A stretch of 64,000 bases of DNA from JAPSGB01 sp963775185 (GTDB lineage Bacteria; Myxococcota_A; Polyangia; Polyangiales; Polyangiaceae), in assembly GCA_963775185.1 (NCBI GenBank), contig CAVZIE010000032.1:868001-932000 (forward strand), written 5' to 3'. The notes beneath the pieces were generated by a model. The model saw only the letters and a program-made list of their open reading frames with translations, did not search any database and was not told the origin of the DNA. Below are positions 61,975 through 64,000 of the stretch, piece by piece (the stretch's first letter is position 1; the number at the start of each line of letters is the position of its first letter). A program made the translations under genes and the position numbers.

Positions 61975-62706
61975 TCACGCGATGCGACGGACATGGGGCT
62001 CGCTTTCCGGTCGCGTGGCGCGCGGCTTGGCGGGCCACGCGACGTGACGTACGGCGGCGACGCGACCGTGGCGGTGCTTGGCGACGCGCAGGGCCAGGCG
62101 ATCGGGCGCGAGCCGCGCGAGCTCGACGCGCATCGCGACGGGCAGCGGCAGCGGACGGCGCGCGTCGCGATCCGTGACGAGCAATACCAGGCCCGACGTG
62201 CCCTCCACGGCGAGCGACAGCCGGCGCACGACGCGTGCCCAGCTGCCGAGCGCGACGTCCACGCTGGCGCCAGGGACGCCCACGGTGTCGATCACCACCA
62301 CGGCGAAGGCCTGCGACTCCACCACCCGCGCCGTGACGCGCGCGAGCGCCTCGAGCGGTGGCCGCACCACGAGCAGGCGCTCGAGCTCGAGGCCCGCTTG
62401 CACGACGCCCGGCGCGTACAGGCTCGCCGCGGGATCGACGAAGGCACACCACGGGGGATCCCCGTGCAGACGTCCCTCTGCCTGGGCCGCGCGACACGCG
62501 CCGAGCGCGATACGCGTGCCGAGCGCCGCCCCGCCGGCAACCGCCAGCTCCACCACCGCGCCGCGGGGCAGGCCCCCGTCGGGCAGCACGGCGTCGAGCA
62601 CCGGCTCGAGCGACAGGGCACCCACCTGGGCGGGCGCATTCGCGGCACCCAGGCCATGAACGACGCCCGGCGGGAGCTGGGCCAGGAGATGAGCCGGTAG
62701 AGCCAT
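61975..62706 (-). CDS. imuA: ImuA, RecA-like mutasome accessory protein
   Basis: A 243-residue RecA/SulA-like protein. It reads LGAANAPAQVGALSLEPVLD, AVLPDGGLPRGAVVELAVAG, WCAFVDPAASLYAPGVVQAG and LVVIDT-like AFAVVVIDTVGVPGASVDVA. It forms the classical first gene of the imuA-imuB-dnaE2 cassette. It would localise or regulate ImuB/DnaE2 after DNA damage. A LexA-type box nine bases upstream of the start supports SOS control. Confidence 0.88.
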   Translation of the reverse strand: MALPAHLLAQLPPGVVHGLGAANAPAQVGALSLEPVLDAVLPDGGLPRGAVVELAVAGGAALGTRIALGACRAAQAEGRLHGDPPWCAFVDPAASLYAPGVVQAGLELERLLVVRPPLEALARVTARVVESQAFAVVVIDTVGVPGASVDVALGSWARVVRRLSLAVEGTSGLVLLVTDRDARRPLPLPVAMRVELARLAPDRLALRVAKHRHGRVAAVRHVAWPAKPRATRPESEPHVRRIA

Positions 62707-62714
62707 CGCGGATA

Positions 62715-62730
62715 CTGAACATAATAACAG
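62715..62730. promoter_or_regulatory. LexA (SOS) box upstream of imuA
   Basis: CTGAACATAATAACAG fits the CTG-N10-CAG form of LexA sites. On the coding strand it ends GTTCAG, a half-site reported for myxobacterial LexA. It lies in the 105-base divergent gap, nine bases before the imuA ATG. Confidence 0.75.
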
Positions 62731-62811
62731 CTACTGGACCGGGCGCCAGGGGGCACCGTCAGGGCCCGGACAGGAAAGATCCGACCGGCGATTTCCGATA
62801 GGCTCCAGCCC

Positions 62812-63408
62812 ATGGATTCCCGGCCCTGCCTCGCATGCACCGGCGCTGTCGCCGCGGCGGCCGTGCTGCTTGCGGTCACCAGTGCGGGGTGCGGCGCGGC
62901 GCCCCCCGGCCAGGCGAGCAGCGCCGCGGGCCCGGCGCCGATCAGCGCTGCGGCGCCCGATCAGGGCGCCAAGACCGCCGCCAACCCGTGGTCGGCCTGC
63001 TACGCGGACTTCAAGCCCACGGGCAACCCGCAGTCGGATCTCGCACGTCTGACCACGCTCTGCGGGCAACCGAGCGGGATGCAGCCGCTCACGCCGGTCA
63101 CGACGGCGGAGCAGGCCGAGAAGCAACCCGTCGACCGCTACACGTTCTACGTGCCCAAGGCGGGCACCTGCTACCGCGTGTACGCCACCGGCGATCGCAA
63201 CATCCACGATCTGGATCTGCTCGTGCGCGACAGCGCGGGCCAGGTGCTCGGCGGCGACATCACGCACGACACGTGGCCGATCGTCCCGCCGGAAGCGCCC
63301 CTGTGCATCGACCAACCCGGGCTCTACATGCTGGAGGTGAGCGTGTTCTCGGGTTCCGGGCGCTACGCCGTGCAGGTGTGGGGCAATCAAGGCAAACTGG
63401 CGAAGTGA
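62812..63408 (+). CDS. Hypothetical lipoprotein
   Basis: A 198-residue protein starting MDSRPCLACTGAVAAAAVLL, with lipobox SAGC. An Ala/Pro linker follows, then a domain with NPWSACYADFKPTGNPQSDL and VDRYTFYVPKAGTCYRVYAT, DRNIHDLDLLVRDSAGQVLG and GLYMLEVSVFSGSGRYAVQV. The latter resembles bacterial pre-peptidase C-terminal (PPC)-type beta domains. It is probably an envelope protein. Its stop overlaps the larE GTG start (GTGA). Confidence 0.7.
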   Translation: MDSRPCLACTGAVAAAAVLLAVTSAGCGAAPPGQASSAAGPAPISAAAPDQGAKTAANPWSACYADFKPTGNPQSDLARLTTLCGQPSGMQPLTPVTTAEQAEKQPVDRYTFYVPKAGTCYRVYATGDRNIHDLDLLVRDSAGQVLGGDITHDTWPIVPPEAPLCIDQPGLYMLEVSVFSGSGRYAVQVWGNQGKLAK

Positions 63409-64000
63409 CCGCGTCGTTGGAACAGAAGCTCGACAGGCTCCGCGCGCTGCTCGGCGAGATGGGCTCGGTGCTCGTCTGCTACTCCGGCGGCATCGACAGC
63501 GCGTTCGTGCTGGCCGTCGCGACGGAGGAGCTCGGCGAGCGCGCCGTGGGCATGACCGCCGTGAGCCCGAGCTTGCCGGAGAGCGAGAAGGCCGACGCCG
63601 AACGCATCGCCCACGGCCTCGGCGCCGTGCACCGCTTCGTCGCGTCGAACGAGATCGAGCGCCCGGGCTACGTGGCGAACGACGCCGACCGCTGCTTTCA
63701 CTGCAAGAGCGAGCTGTACGACATCGCCGAGGCGAAGCGCGCCGAGTGGCAGATCGCTTTCGTCGCCAACGGCACCAACACCGACGATCTCGGCGACTAC
63801 CGTCCGGGTCTCGAAGCAGCGAAGCAGGCGCACGTCCGGAGCCCGTTGCTCGAAGCCGGTTTCTCCAAGGCCGACGTACGCGCCGCCGCCCAACAGATCG
63901 GCATGGACGTATGGGACAAGCCCGCCGCCGCGTGCCTGTCGAGTCGCATTCCCTACGGAACCAGCGTCACGCGCGAGCGCCTGGCCCAGATCGGCGGCTT
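63405..64000 (+). CDS. larE: ATP-dependent sacrificial sulfur transferase LarE (partial at window end)
   Basis: A GTG at 63405 starts an open frame running off the right edge. SVLVCYSGGIDSAFVLAVAT is the PP-loop (SGG-x-DS) that binds ATP. It is followed by GMTAVSPSLPESEKADAERI, CFHCKSELYDIAEAKRAEWQ, VANGTNTDDLGDYRPGLEAA and KPAAACLSSRIPYGTSVTRE. The ACLSSR-I cysteine region is where some LarE enzymes carry the sacrificial Cys. LarE makes the nickel-pincer cofactor of lactate racemase and related enzymes, with LarB and LarC, which are not in view. Confidence 0.9.
   Translation, partial: MTASLEQKLDRLRALLGEMGSVLVCYSGGIDSAFVLAVATEELGERAVGMTAVSPSLPESEKADAERIAHGLGAVHRFVASNEIERPGYVANDADRCFHCKSELYDIAEAKRAEWQIAFVANGTNTDDLGDYRPGLEAAKQAHVRSPLLEAGFSKADVRAAAQQIGMDVWDKPAAACLSSRIPYGTSVTRERLAQIGG

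Overview
The window is about 70% GC with tightly packed genes. It reads as a chromosome fragment of a myxobacterium-like Myxococcota. Supporting signs are two Hanks-type Ser/Thr kinases, many lipoproteins with Gly/Ser/Ala/Thr-rich linkers, a MYXO-CTERM-type C-terminal anchor, a PP2C phosphatase, and an imuA-imuB-dnaE2 mutasome. No species can be named from the sequence alone.

Layout. 1-22 kb is accessory in character: an antiporter C-terminus, kinases, repeat-rich lipoproteins, an FGE-sulfatase-domain protein, a C45 acyltransferase-like protein, a GspC-like protein, an FdhF/YdeP-type molybdopterin oxidoreductase, an RHH/MazF-like pair, a diheme cytochrome c followed by a HiPIP, a lytic transglycosylase and a YkgJ-type protein. 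At 22.2-24.6 kb a small islet is bounded by a 26-bp direct repeat, one copy of which is the 3' end of tRNA-Glu(UUC); it carries an overlapping two-gene HTH module. 24.8-30.3 kb holds a copper monooxygenase-like lipoprotein, an M14 peptidase and a membrane protein fused to a spermidine-synthase domain. 30.3-35.6 kb holds Ddl, PP2C, a FIST protein and an isolated SctV/FlhA export-gate protein. At 35.6-38 kb is an overlapping operon of TetR, a SAM methyltransferase and an HgcA-HgcB-like fusion, with a palindrome over the tetR start. 38-51 kb holds an AI-2E transporter, a HIT protein and a pheA-hisC-(lipoprotein)-aroA-cmk-(three hypotheticals)-rpsA cluster. 51-64 kb holds fmdB, smc, a MYXO-CTERM lipoprotein, the SOS-type mutasome with a CTG-N10-CAG box, and the start of larE.

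Two features run through the whole window. First, a short GC-rich element (core TGCCGGTCCGGCGCGG) occurs about 16 times in either orientation. It often sits as inverted pairs between genes and sometimes lies inside genes. Second, apparent single-base indels are common left of about 29.6 kb (more than 15 genes) and absent to the right. Many of the left-half genes are therefore described as reconstructed across frames. Whether these indels are real decay or assembly error cannot be decided here.
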